A DNA stretch of 64,000 bases from Pegea sp. RAD2-039 (lineage: Eukaryota; Chordata; Thaliacea; Salpida; Salpidae), in contig JAQGEQ010000048.1 of the NCBI GenBank assembly GCA_034620365.1, forward strand, positions 1,984,001-2,048,000. Direction: 5' to 3'. Within the stretch, counting starts at the first letter, position 1. Every line of letters starts with the position of its first letter. This document shows, piece after piece, positions 55,801-64,000 of the stretch. Under the pieces are notes generated by a model. That model ran no database searches and was not told the DNA's origin. It worked only from the letters and a program-made list of their open reading frames with translations. The position numbers and the translations under genes are program-made.

Positions 55801-58800
55801 TACCATTATTACACTGTCGTCTTCTAATCTACAAAATTAAAAAAATCAAAATTAAAGCAATATAAAATGTGAAATGAATTCTGGCTAAAACGTTTCACTC
55901 TTACAATTTATGAATTAGTCAAAATTAAAAAAAGCTTCTAACCTGTACACTTGATCCACAAGTCACTTCACATGCAGACCATAAGCTCCACACAGACCAG
56001 GAAGAGCAATCTATATTGCACATAATTTGCTCTGTGGCTGATCCATCACATTCTTCTATTGAATTTTGATAGATACACTGGCGATTACGAACTCGAAATC
56101 CCATACCACAAGTAACTGAACAATCTCCATAGTTACTCCATGGTAACCAATACGCACATAATGACTGTGAATTTTTACAAATATATTTATCAATGTTTCG
56201 TTTAAGGGCCGTATTCTATTTAATAATTTATCTTGAATATGTTCTTATTTTACTGAAATTTGAAATACTTACAGGTGAGTTGGTACACGGCTGTACTTCG
56301 CTAAAAGGTCCTGTGCATAGGCTTGAGTCTTCTAAATCATTAATACAACTTCGAGTTCGGGTTTCAATTCCATTTGATCCACAGCTTACAGAACATTCAG
56401 ACCAATCCGACCATTGAGAAAAGTAAGCTACACAAAAGCAAAACTCAATTTAGCGGTTGTTAACTTTTGCTGTACAGTTTTTATGCAAGAGATTTGTAAA
56501 AGTTTTATTAACTTATTTTACCTTCAATGTATTGATAGAAAGCAACAAACAAACTAATCTAATTTTTAACCGAAAATATTTATAAAGATCTTAAGTATTA
56601 TTCAGCAGAAGACAAGGCAGCTTTCGTATGATGACTTAAAAAATTATTCATAAGGCGTGTTGTATGCGCCAGTAAAATATCACTTACAACACAGTCCATT
56701 GTTACAACTGGCAGCTTCAGTGAACTCTCCGAGGCAACCATCATCTCCAGGAGATCCATAAACGCATGATCTTGTTCTAGTCATAATACCACCTCCACAA
56801 GTAGCTGTACATGGTCCAAACATTGTCCATTGATCCCAAAAAGGGCACGGCTTAAACATTTTAAATTTTTATTACTAATTTATTTTAAATGACTTTTCTT
56901 TTAGTCATTCATACATTTTAAGTTTAAAACGTTTTAAATCAAAGCAACTAATTCAGTTTCTTACTATCTCATCACATGCCATCGTTTCAGATAACATTCC
57001 GGTGCAACCGATTTGACCAACTTCACCAAACAAACATTCTCGATTGCGTGATTTTGTTCCAGAGCCACAACTTACAGAACAACTAGTAAAATCTGACCAT
57101 TCTGATAATATAGGACAATTTTGTTGGTTGCAGTCATTGATTTCAATTTGTGAGCCTTCACATCCTGGGTCGCCAGGCTATAAAGAAGGTTTTCAGATTT
57201 AACTTTCAGAATAGATAGGAATAAATAACTTTGATCAAACATTTTAACAATTTAATTAAAATTTAAAAAACTTCATTCAATCTTCCAACTCAAATAGCTG
57301 ATCTTACCTCTCCATTGATGCAATTTCTTGTTCTGAATTGTGTACCACCGCCACATGTTTGACTACAAGCGGTGAAAGCATTAAAATCAGTCCAATAAGC
57401 ACAATTCTTCAGAATACATTCTTGAATTTCGATAGAATCTCCGTCACAATGGCTACGATCTGTTCACAAGTATAAAATTGCCAGTTAGTTATTTAGTTGA
57501 ATGATAGAATAATCTTAAATAACTTTTATCATCTTAAGAATACGTCTCTGAAGCTTTATCTAAGGGTACTGTAAGCATTTATCAAAGTATCACCTTTAGG
57601 AGCTCCAGGGGCTTCATTACAAACGCGTGTTCGTGTCTTTACTCCAAAATCGCACGATGCTGAGCATTCATTGAACTCAGACCATTGAGACCATACTCCA
57701 CATTCGAACTCATTACATAATCCACTTTCAAGAGACACTCCTTCACATCCGATATCACCTTGCACTCCATTAATACATTGTCTGCTGCGTTGCTGAAAAT
57801 ATTTCATCCTCATTATTCTTCTTTTGTTTTAAAAGTTGGTAATTTTTTTATCAAGAATCTTTTTACTAGTTTTCGAATAAAGCTTAGCTGGAAATTCGAT
57901 TTTTTTTAAACTTGCAAACGGTCTAAATTTTAAGTTATTGTACAAAAATTAATCTCAAAGACCAGCAGAAAGAAGATATCTTTGCAAGAAAACAGTAAAT
58001 TCTTAAAGAAAATATTACCATGAGTCCTCCATTACAAGGTGAATCACATTTCCCAAAGTCACTCCAATTTGACCAGAATGGGCAGTCTTGCTCATTACAG
58101 GGAACGTTTCGAGTGATTGATCCTACGCATCCTCCAAATCCAATTTCACCCTCCAAACAAAATCTTTTTTGCATGATAGATCCACCTCCACAGGTTGCTC
58201 TATTGCAAACAGTAATAGTTTTAGAAAATCAAATTTAATAGCATTTAATGAAAAGTTTGAAAACTGAAAATAGAATTTTATTTGTTTTTTTTACAGAAAC
58301 TTTTATGTGAAGAATTTAATGAAATGAAAAAATATTGAGACAGAAAAATGCTTACGAGCAACTTCCAACGTTTTCATAGTCAGACCATCTTCCACAAGCA
58401 GGTAAGTTCAGACATGGAAGTGACTCTACAGTATCACCAATACATCCTAGATCACCTGGATTACCGTTGATACATACACGAGTCTGAATCCGAATACTTT
58501 CACCACAGGTAGTGGAGCATGGACCAAAACCTGTCCATTGTCCCCAGAATTCACAGTTCTAACGAAAATCAATACTTATCAACAAAACCGGGCAACTTAT
58601 TCTGTTAAACTCACTTTGAGATCGCAATCAACAACTTGTGTTTCGTCTCCTTCGCACCCAATATCACCTGGTGATCCATTGATGCAGGACCTTCTTTCAA
58701 TTGCTTGGCTATTACCACATGTTGCTGTGCAGTCTGATCGGATCCAATCAGTCCAACGTGGACACTCTTGCACATTACACTCGTTTTTATCTTCTAAACT

Positions 58801-61800
58801 TCCAATACAACCGATCTGACCAACTTGTCCATCTACAAAACAAAAAAGATGAAACGTCATCTTTACAGCCTTTATAATAAGTCTTCATATAATCTTTAAA
58901 AGAGTCACAAGATTCTCGCTGCACTATTCTGACAAGATATTAGTTACATAAGAAATATTTCGATTTAAAATAAGCTTAACTTACCCAAACAAAATCTGGT
59001 GCGAGTCTGCACACCTCCTCCACAAGACACGGAGCATTCATTATAAATAGTCCATGGTGTGAAGGCTGGGCATCTTTCAGATTGAAAACATACTGATGTT
59101 TCGATAAAGTCGATCATTGGGCACAAGCTTGGATCGACATCAGGTGGTAAGCATGAACGAGTTCTCGTATAAGTTCCACTTCCGCAAGTGACTGAACAGG
59201 AACTGAACTCACTCCACACACTTACGTAAACACATTGATCTTCGTTACATGGTATTGTCTGTAATGAAAAAATTTCATATTTTAATTAAAGTATTACCAC
59301 TCTAACCCAAACTTCATTTTTAAATTATATATTAGATTAAGAAAAGTTCTAACAAAGCAAATTTGCACATCTTGCTGCTGAATTTATTGCTCTAGTTGAT
59401 ATAATGCATAAAAACTACCAGAATAAAGATTATTATCACTAACTTTTTACTATAATCAAAATTATTATTATTATCAAATCGGGCATCAGTAAAACATAAA
59501 CAGTGTAATTACCTCAGAAGAACTCCCTAGGCAACCTAATGAGTTTGGTACCCCGTTAATACATTCACGAAATCGAGTCTGCGTCCCTCCGTTGCAAGTA
59601 ACACTGCATTTTTCAAACTCTGACCAATTTGACCAGTACTCACATTCGTTTACATTACAACTGATTGATTCAATCTCATCACCAGGACAATCTATACCTC
59701 TAATACCACCAATGCAGTCTCTGCAGTGTGTAAAAACAGTTGTTTAGTGTTTAATTTCCGTGTAAACTTTCATTTTAGTAGCAACAAATCATACAAATGA
59801 TATTAAAAAGTCTTCAACCTGGTTCTTGTTTGTAGTCCCGATCCACAAGTTTTTGTACAACTACTGAAATCGTTCCACTGATTCCAAGATGGACAAACTC
59901 CAAGATCACAAGGTTGAATTTCTAAAGGCTCCCCTGGACAGCCAGGCATACCAGGAAGTCCATTTACACAGTCTCTTGATCGAATCTGCAAATAATTATA
60001 TATTTTTTAGGATAAGTTTCCGCACGGTGGCGCTAAGAGAAGTAAATTTCTCACAACGTTTTCGCAGCCAAGATTTTAATAAAATAAAAATTTTTATACA
60101 AACTATTAGGTTTTATAAAGTAGGGAAACAACATAGTCATGAAAAATTTAATATCATCAAAAAGTCATTGTGTTGAAACTTCAAAAATACAAATATTTTT
60201 GCTAGATTATTGGATCATTTTACAGTAATTTTTATAATTTTTTCTAAATACTTGTAAACATTTGTATTACAAGCGGCTCGGTGATATATGATAAAAAAAT
60301 CAGTTATAAATTTTTTAATATAATGGTAGCACAAATTACCTGAGTGGAAGAGCCACATGATGCTCCACAAGTACCGTAGCTGCTCCAAGTAGACCACATT
60401 TCACAATTATCGATGTTACATTCTTGTGTGTCTACTGCATCTTCAATCCGTTCGCAGCCAGGATCGCCTATTTCTCCATCAGCACACACTCGTGTTCTTC
60501 TAATGATGCCTAAGATATTCAGTTAATGGAAAAGTTGTATAAAATTTGCAACGTAAGCTGAATATTCACCTCCGTTACACGTCACTGAACAATCTGTAAA
60601 TGAACTCCATTGACCCCAGCTTCCACTAAGGCACCCTTGAGAGTTACAGACCAATTGCTGTGAAGTTATAAGTCAGCAATTAAAATCTCAGAGTATTTTG
60701 AAATTAATTTTAGAGCTTATCTTAATTCTACGTAATTCATGCCTAATAAGGTTTGTGAAAAGTAATAAAATACTAAATATATTTTATTGAAAATCTCCTA
60801 TTAGTTTGGTATAAAATTAAAATAAAAGGATTTAAAAATAAGCTGATACCTCTAGAGCTAAGCCAGGACAATCAATTTCAGGTTCTCCGTTTCGACACAC
60901 TCTGCAGACAAATCATACTTTGATCTCTAAAGTTGTGATCTACTAAATATGCAATCAATTTATGTTTCTACCTTGTTCGAATTGTCACTCCTCCGCCGCA
61001 CGAAACTGTGCATTCAGAACTTCCTGACCATTCTGACCAATTAGGACAAAATATTTCGCTATTACATTCACGATTTTCAACTGAATCAACAGCACTGCAC
61101 TCAGGGCTATTTAATTGCCCGTTGACACAGCCTCTGGTACGAATTTGAACTCCTAATAAGATTATTTTTGCATGAAATTGAGAAACCTTAATCATCTAAC
61201 TCAATATATAAAAAGTAATATTTTCAAATTAGTTCTAATTTTGTTTTTAATATTAGTATCATTTCGTAAAAAGTATTTAAGTGTATTCAAGCCACTCATT
61301 TAACTTCGATATATTTTGTTTAAATAGTTTTGTAATTACTAACTCTGTTGGCAACAAATTTAATAATCTTAAAACGTGACTGACAAATCTATCTTCAGCT
61401 AATGAATTTTATGAAACAAATTAGTTTTAAAGAAAGAAATTTTAAAAGAACCTCCTCCACAAGAAGCTGAACAAGCAGAAAAATCTGTCCAGGGACCCCA
61501 AAAAGGACATGCAGCTATATCGCAGTCTTTAATCTCGGACTTTTCACCAACACAACCTGAAAAATCAGTGTTTGAACATTCACGTTCCCTAAAAAAGAAA
61601 TTGAATGTTTCAGTATGTTGTAGTGTTCTTAAATAGACAGTTTACCGTTGACGCTGTCCAATTCCACAAGTTACTGGACATTCTGACCACATGGACCATT
61701 CTAACCAACCCTCTCCGCATGATTGAACATTACATACTCCGTTCTGTTATTTAGAATATATTTTTTAATATATTTGTTTATACAAGCTTTAATAGCTCTA

Positions 61801-63618
61801 TAGAGTCAAAAGAAAATAGGTATTATAAAAAAAGTTTTGAAATTGTAATTTCTTTCTGATCGAATTTTATTTTCTTCGAGAGCTTATATCAAACAGGGTT
61901 GACTTTTATGAAAAGTTTTTGAGATTTATTGGTATATTTTCCCCATGAAAACTATTAAATTGCTGCAGAAACAAATTCGGTTTATGTATAACCTAATCAA
62001 TTTTTTTTTATCAAAAAAATCATTGTTTAAATGAGATTCAAGAAAAAGGACCTCAATCATGGAGCCGGGACATAAAGCAGAACCGGGTAAATCTCCTTTA
62101 CATCCACGGACGCGAGTATGGAAACCTGTACCACAGGTTGCTGTGCATTCAGTCCAGCTACTCCACATCAACCAACCATCTGTAAAAACGTTTTAGTAAA
62201 ATTTAAATTAAGTACCATAAGCATTAAATTACAGATTTAAATTTAGAAGTACAATTTTCTTAGTTGAAAAAAAATTTAGCCTTAAGCAATAGTAATTTGT
62301 ATTTACACGAATAATGCCATGTCATATTCTATAAAAAAATTGATACAATAATTTTATGATATTTTAAAAGACAAAACTTTATTTTAAAAGTGACTTTTAC
62401 CAGGAATTTCAATTTCAGGATTACTGATAAGGCTTAAAACTTTGCTCTCAAGATTTCCGCTTCCTTCTTCGTCGTCTGGAGCACCTAAAAATGATTTCAA
62501 TTGTAAGGAGGATTATGTAAAAAGTTCATTTTTTAACAAGAACTTTAAAATGAAACTAACATTGCAAACTAGTAGACAACAATGTTAAACCAGAAATAGA
62601 ATCAGAAATGTAAAAAACATTAATCAAAAAGGAACTCACTCTGTGGGATTGGTTTTTCACAGATAAAGTATTTTAAATGTGAGCATTTAGAATCAAACCA
62701 ATAGCCATAAGAACGAAATATCGACATCTTGTTTCGAGAACTCATAAAACTACATTTAGCAGCATTTATAAGACCATCTGGCTCATAGAAGTGAAAATTT
62801 GGTACAGAAAACCAGTTTTGCCAGCCTTTATCTCCTTTTGAAGGCAATGCAATACTACTATTATCTGGCCATCTCCAATCATCTCTGGCCCCGCCCCTTT
62901 TCGCACCGATCCAAAAACCAGCTTCCTGCCGATTTTCCCAGACGTCTAATCGAAGATAATTAATCTTCAGTTTCATTTTAACTCTCAAAAATGTTTCTAT
63001 GCTCTGCTGCTTGTTGTTATCAGTGATGCTGACTAAACTGCCACCGTTTAGAGCACATGCTTCGGAAGCTTGATCTTGTGAGACACGGTTTAGATCAACA
63101 GTAATATAAGAGTTTTTGTATCGAAATGAATGAGCTGAAATTACAATTTCATTTTTACTTTAGTTTATTGAACTATAAAAGTATGTATTTAAAGTATAAA
63201 AAGTTTTACGAGTTTATTCGACAGAGTTATTTTTAAAATTAATATTTTTGTCATAGGATTTTATAAAATCTCTTACCAACACGAACTGATTCAATCTGTA
63301 AAAAACATTTCAATAATTTTCAAAAATCTTTTTACAAATGCTTAGTTTAATAAATGATGTTTACACACAGAGTTAAAACTCTTCAACATTATATTGAAAT
63401 GATTTTGATAACTTTAAAATATAATTAAGAAACTGATTTAACATTATACTATGCAGCTTCTTACTATTGTAGCACCAACTAATGATATTAGTATAACTAC
63501 GTCTTGTGGAGTAGCATAGGAATAAAATTTGTCTTAGACTCACTTTATATGCTAGGACATAGGGTAAAATCGATACCACTAGTAAAAACGAAGTAATTCT
63601 TTCATGACCTTCAAACAT
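18960..63618 (-). CDS. Giant secreted CTLD / 140x TSP1 / vWA / CCP protein
   Basis: A single gene model of 152 exons and 24,378 coding bases (8,125 residues, near 0.9 MDa before glycosylation). Order with approximate residues: signal peptide 1-22; C-type lectin domain 32-196; acidic linker 197-224; 21 TSP1 repeats 225-1332; vWA-A 1333-1521; one TSP1 1522-1560; 117 TSP1 repeats on 116 exons 1561-7621; TSP1 7622-7677; CCP 7678-7741; vWA-B 7742-7930; vWA-C 7931-8125, ending CKEN and TAA. All introns are GT-AG and all phases agree; the three segments (4,680, 18,183 and 1,515 bases) are each multiples of three. No second signal peptide or internal stop appears, so one gene is the simplest reading, though separate transcripts cannot be excluded. 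The product is secreted and extracellular. vWA plus TSP1 is common in adhesive and matrix proteins, but I know no named protein with this layout. Sub-regions are listed separately. Confidence 0.85.
19947..20607 (-). other. vWA-B domain (exons 147-148)
   Basis: Exons 20607-20468 and 20372-19947. MIDAS residues look complete: [14 protein letters not shown] (D-x-S-x-S), [14 protein letters not shown] (Thr), and [13 protein letters not shown] (Asp). The domain ends [20 protein letters not shown] and VNQVKQCE. It directly follows the CCP exon. Confidence 0.93.
20910..21101 (-). other. Exon 146: sushi (CCP) domain
   Basis: About 64 residues: [20 protein letters not shown], then [20 protein letters not shown], then [12 protein letters not shown]. 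The four cysteines, the C-x-x-GY segment, and W before the last Cys match the complement control protein fold. It enters and leaves in phase 1, as is usual for a mobile CCP exon. Confidence 0.9.
21352..21520 (-). other. Exon 145: last TSP1 repeat
   Basis: Reads [20 protein letters not shown], then [19 protein letters not shown] and ends IRDCP. It enters in phase 0 like the array but leaves in phase 1, so it is the downstream adapter from the array to the CCP exon. Confidence 0.9.
21684..26001 (-). repeat. TSP1 array block 6 (exons 130-144, 15 repeats)
   Basis: Exons 26001-25846, 25764-25603, 25470-25324, 25265-25110, 24727-24572, 24505-24350, 24294-24154, 24002-23847, 23789-23634, 23577-23422, 23130-22975, 22901-22743, 22659-22504, 22296-22141, 21839-21684. 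Exon 132 (25470-25324) reads [14 protein letters not shown] where the N-G-x-x-G-D-x-G-C loop would be. Exon 136 (24294-24154) is 47 codons. The last exon ([20 protein letters not shown] onward) is followed by exon 145, whose 3' end changes to phase 1. Confidence 0.93.
26143..30955 (-). repeat. TSP1 array block 5 (exons 110-129, 20 repeats)
   Basis: Exons 30955-30797, 30738-30583, 30529-30374, 30301-30146, 30077-29922, 29728-29570, 29474-29331, 29257-29102, 29044-28889, 28829-28677, 28611-28450, 28365-28210, 28151-27996, 27891-27736, 27575-27420, 27355-27209, 27045-26893, 26777-26622, 26512-26363, 26298-26143. Introns here are short, mostly between 50 and 250 bases. Exon 116 (29474-29331) is 48 codons and lacks the N-G-x-x-G-D loop. 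Exon 128 (26512-26363) starts with an extra Asp-Glu before its first Cys. Confidence 0.93.
31054..37018 (-). repeat. TSP1 array block 4 (exons 88-109, 22 repeats)
   Basis: Exons 37018-36863, 36642-36487, 36424-36269, 36194-36039, 35928-35770, 35706-35551, 35393-35238, 35119-34964, 34911-34756, 34658-34503, 34108-33953, 33861-33703, 33584-33426, 33348-33196, 33082-32927, 32827-32672, 32574-32425, 32261-32106, 31980-31825, 31708-31550, 31428-31273, 31209-31054. This is the most regular block: 15 of 22 exons are exactly 156 bases. Typical members read [20 protein letters not shown] (36194 exon) and [20 protein letters not shown] (36642 exon). Confidence 0.93.
37073..43484 (-). repeat. TSP1 array block 3 (exons 65-87, 23 repeats)
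   Basis: Exons 43484-43329, 43201-43043, 42942-42781, 42730-42578, 42510-42367, 42155-41997, 41883-41734, 41527-41372, 41296-41144, 41075-40914, 40812-40660, 40501-40346, 40240-40085, 39853-39698, 39604-39449, 39390-39241, 39058-38903, 38755-38600, 38437-38291, 38033-37878, 37689-37543, 37488-37333, 37219-37073. Shorter members (exons 69, 83, 85 and 87, 48-49 codons) lose part of the G-x-x-G-D-x-G-C loop. Exon 79-80 neighbours are diverged from each other at the level of non-core residues, with no sign of recent copying. Confidence 0.93.
43599..49822 (-). repeat. TSP1 array block 2 (exons 44-64, 21 repeats)
   Basis: Exons 49822-49667, 49432-49277, 49176-49021, 48955-48803, 48691-48542, 48402-48247, 48127-47972, 47908-47750, 47644-47489, 47374-47219, 47155-47000, 46830-46681, 46467-46309, 46256-46098, 46030-45875, 45492-45337, 45272-45084, 44977-44822, 44747-44589, 44484-44329, 43754-43599. 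Every exon is one repeat with phase-0 borders. Exon 60 (45272-45084) is the longest single repeat, 63 codons. Exon 59 (45492-45337) begins ECGILSQW, so Pro after the first Cys is lost, and its third-loop segment is rewritten. The intron 43755-44328 is the longest in the array. Confidence 0.93.
45084..45272 (-). repeat. Exon 60: TSP1 repeat with an insertion
   Basis: The repeat starts normally ([16 protein letters not shown]) but after CTGG it carries about 11 extra residues (around [11 protein letters not shown]) before the late cysteines. The frame and both splice sites are kept, so this is a loop expansion and not a broken exon. Confidence 0.88.
49986..54140 (-). repeat. TSP1 array block 1 (exons 29-43, 16 repeats)
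   Basis: Exons 54140-53979, 53902-53747, 53660-53496, 53382-53227, 52967-52815, 52617-52465, 52379-52227, 52112-51963, 51840-51703, 51644-51489, 51372-51217, 51135-50980, 50748-50593, 50499-50188, 50135-49986. A repeat starts with C-P-x-W, has W-S-x-C-S-x-T-C-G and R-x-R-x-C, then N-G-x-x-G-D-x-G-C, and ends C-N-x-Q at the donor. Oddities: exon 34 (52617-52465) reads [11 protein letters not shown] in place of the usual core; exon 37 (51840-51703) is the shortest, 46 codons, and lacks the N-G-x-x-G-D segment; exon 42 (50499-50188) carries two complete repeats. Confidence 0.93.
50188..50499 (-). repeat. Exon 42: two TSP1 repeats fused in one exon
   Basis: A 312-base exon (104 codons, exactly twice 52). 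The first repeat has [10 protein letters not shown] and ends RNCNEINC; the second has [10 protein letters not shown] and ends EECLTS before the donor. The normal phase-0 boundary between them is uninterrupted coding sequence. It is the only such exon in the main array. Confidence 0.92.
54399..54514 (-). other. Exon 28: TSP1 repeat joining vWA-A to the array
   Basis: Encodes [20 protein letters not shown] and onward. It lacks the CP start and the N-G-x-x-G-D segment of the array repeats, making it a short TSP1 of 39 residues. It enters in phase 1 from vWA-A and leaves in phase 0, so it is the adapter at which the phase-0 array begins. Confidence 0.85.
54631..55591 (-). other. vWA-A domain (exons 25-27)
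   Basis: Exons 55591-55458, 55247-54993 and 54808-54631. The metal-ion-dependent adhesion site (MIDAS) looks intact: [13 protein letters not shown] supplies D-x-S-x-[11 protein letters not shown] supplies the Thr, and [11 protein letters not shown] supplies the Asp. The domain ends [16 protein letters not shown] and ICRE. It sits between the N-terminal TSP1 cluster and the long array, so it is internal and not terminal. Confidence 0.92.
55714..62179 (-). repeat. N-terminal cluster of 21 TSP1 repeats (exons 5-24)
   Basis: Exons in order: 62179-62052, 61743-61646, 61588-61452, 61152-60972, 60901-60850, 60657-60570, 60509-60340, 59985-59819, 59720-59513, 59258-58985, 58832-58615, 58558-58356, 58199-58019, 57792-57594, 57459-57308, 57177-56965, 56850-56688, 56427-56273, 56164-55943, 55828-55714. 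Repeat cores include [50 protein letters not shown] and [10 protein letters not shown]. In contrast to the main array, most introns fall inside repeats, often just after the TCGGG turn or in the middle of the following strand, and phases are mixed (0, 1 and 2). Several exons carry the end of one repeat and the start of the next. The exon of 274 bases (59258-58985) carries parts of two. Confidence 0.9.
62401..62484 (-). other. Exon 4: acidic linker
   Basis: Twenty-eight codons with APDDEEGSG and SNPEIEIP. It separates the lectin domain from the first TSP1 repeat and matches no domain. Confidence 0.75.
62640..63134 (-). other. Exon 3: C-type lectin-like domain
   Basis: One 495-base exon holds a whole C-type lectin-like fold. 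Landmarks are [14 protein letters not shown] (first helix with the first Cys), GFWIGAKR (the WIGL-like core), [32 protein letters not shown] (the last conserved cysteines). The EPN/QPD and WND calcium-sugar motifs of classical lectins are not clear, so calcium-dependent sugar binding cannot be claimed. It gives the protein a ligand-binding head directly after the signal peptide. Confidence 0.88.
63277..63295 (-). other. Exon 2 of giant gene: 19-base micro-exon
   Basis: Encodes IESVRV plus one base between the signal peptide exon (phase 0) and the lectin exon (phase 1). It has a TTTTTTACAG acceptor and a GTAAGAG donor. Without it exons 1 and 3 would not join in frame. Confidence 0.75.
63544..63618 (-). 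other. Exon 1 of giant gene: signal peptide
   Basis: Twenty-five codons from the first in-frame ATG (63618) to the donor at AAA|gtgagt. The sequence [10 protein letters not shown] is followed by [13 protein letters not shown], a clear hydrophobic core with a likely cleavage after ALA. A TTG-started extension to 63645 is open but has no ATG. An acceptor-like TTTTTCAG ends at 63650, leaving a 31-base leader on this exon, so either a 5' untranslated exon or a trans-spliced leader lies upstream. Confidence 0.8.
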
Positions 63619-64000
63619 ATTTGAATGATGTTTACCGACAAACAAGTCTCTGAAAAATTAAGACAAATTATTATACTGCGATGTGTGATTGGCCCCGGGG
63701 CAAGTCTGAAGAAGGTGCAACGTGTCATCGACGAATGGCGGATGACGAAATGAAATTAAACTTTTTATCGAACTCATCAAAACATGTTTTTGAAGTAAGA
63801 TTTAACTATAAAAGTGCTTAGATAATAGTGATTCTAACCGCACAAAATTTCTAATCTCAATAATTCTGTTTTGGTACACTTCAAGACTAAGATTTAGATA
63901 ATAAGTAAAACATATTTTCTTAATAACATAAATGGTTAATTTTAAAGTGAAAATAAAGTTACAATTTTGTTTATATGATTGAGGCAAATTTATGGAAATA
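63619..64000. other. Region upstream of the giant gene
   Basis: Mostly AT-rich, with a GC-rich patch at about 63686-63755 containing GGCCCCGGGGC. No gene was recognised. The minus-strand open frame 63802-63987 has no family features. Confidence 0.4.
63650..63662 (-). promoter_or_regulatory. Splice-acceptor-like site before the giant gene start
   Basis: On the minus strand AATTTTTCAG ends 32 bases before the first ATG. It would leave a 31-base leader on exon 1. Confidence 0.5.

Noticed and set aside
18960..63618. An apicomplexan TRAP/CTRP-type vWA-TSP1 adhesin
   Set aside because: The neighbouring tetraspanin, synaptotagmin-14/16-like and alkaline phosphatase genes, and the intron style, are those of an animal. 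There is no terminal transmembrane motor-binding tail.
18960..63618. An SCO-spondin or hemicentin orthologue
   Set aside because: No vWD, TIL, LDL-receptor A, cystine-knot, immunoglobulin or EGF modules were seen. The domain order does not match either family.

Overview
The window is a stretch of AT-rich nuclear DNA from an invertebrate animal. The genes are split by many short, very AT-rich GT-AG introns, and the products are metazoan: a membrane alkaline phosphatase, a tetraspanin, a synaptotagmin-14/16 relative, and a giant secreted protein made of thrombospondin type 1 (TSP1), von Willebrand A (vWA), C-type lectin and sushi domains. I cannot fix the phylum from sequence alone. Splice-acceptor-like sequences lie just 5' of two start codons, so a lineage with spliced-leader trans-splicing is possible but not shown.

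Layout. (1) 1-2015, plus strand: 3' two thirds of an alkaline phosphatase gene, entering from outside the window. (2) 3622-6654, minus strand: complete five-exon tetraspanin of 256 residues, convergent with gene 1. (3) 10535-15400, minus strand: ten-exon synaptotagmin-14/16-like gene with two C2 domains, 559 residues. (4) 16841 to about 17245, plus strand: a GC-richer, tRNA-Ala-like SINE-type insertion ending in a T run, inside an otherwise empty 3.5 kb spacer. (5) 18960-63618, minus strand: one giant gene filling about 70 percent of the window.

The giant gene. Splice sites were chained by hand through 152 exons, and every intron phase agrees from start to stop. The chain gives 24,378 coding bases, or 8,125 residues. 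Domain order is: signal peptide, C-type lectin domain, acidic linker, 21 TSP1 repeats, vWA-A, one TSP1, an uninterrupted array of 117 TSP1 repeats on 116 exons, one more TSP1, a sushi (CCP) domain, vWA-B and vWA-C. That is 140 TSP1 repeats. In the main array nearly every exon is exactly one repeat with phase-0 introns on both sides, and 68 of 116 exons are exactly 156 bases. In the N-terminal cluster the introns instead cut through the repeats in mixed phases. The product is predicted to be a very long, disulfide-rich, probably heavily C-mannosylated and O-fucosylated extracellular protein with adhesive domains at both ends. Its function is not known from sequence; matrix, coat or adhesive roles are inferences.

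The four genes look like ordinary neighbours, not a functional cluster. The spacers 2016-3621, 6655-10534 and most of 15401-18959 show no convincing genes.
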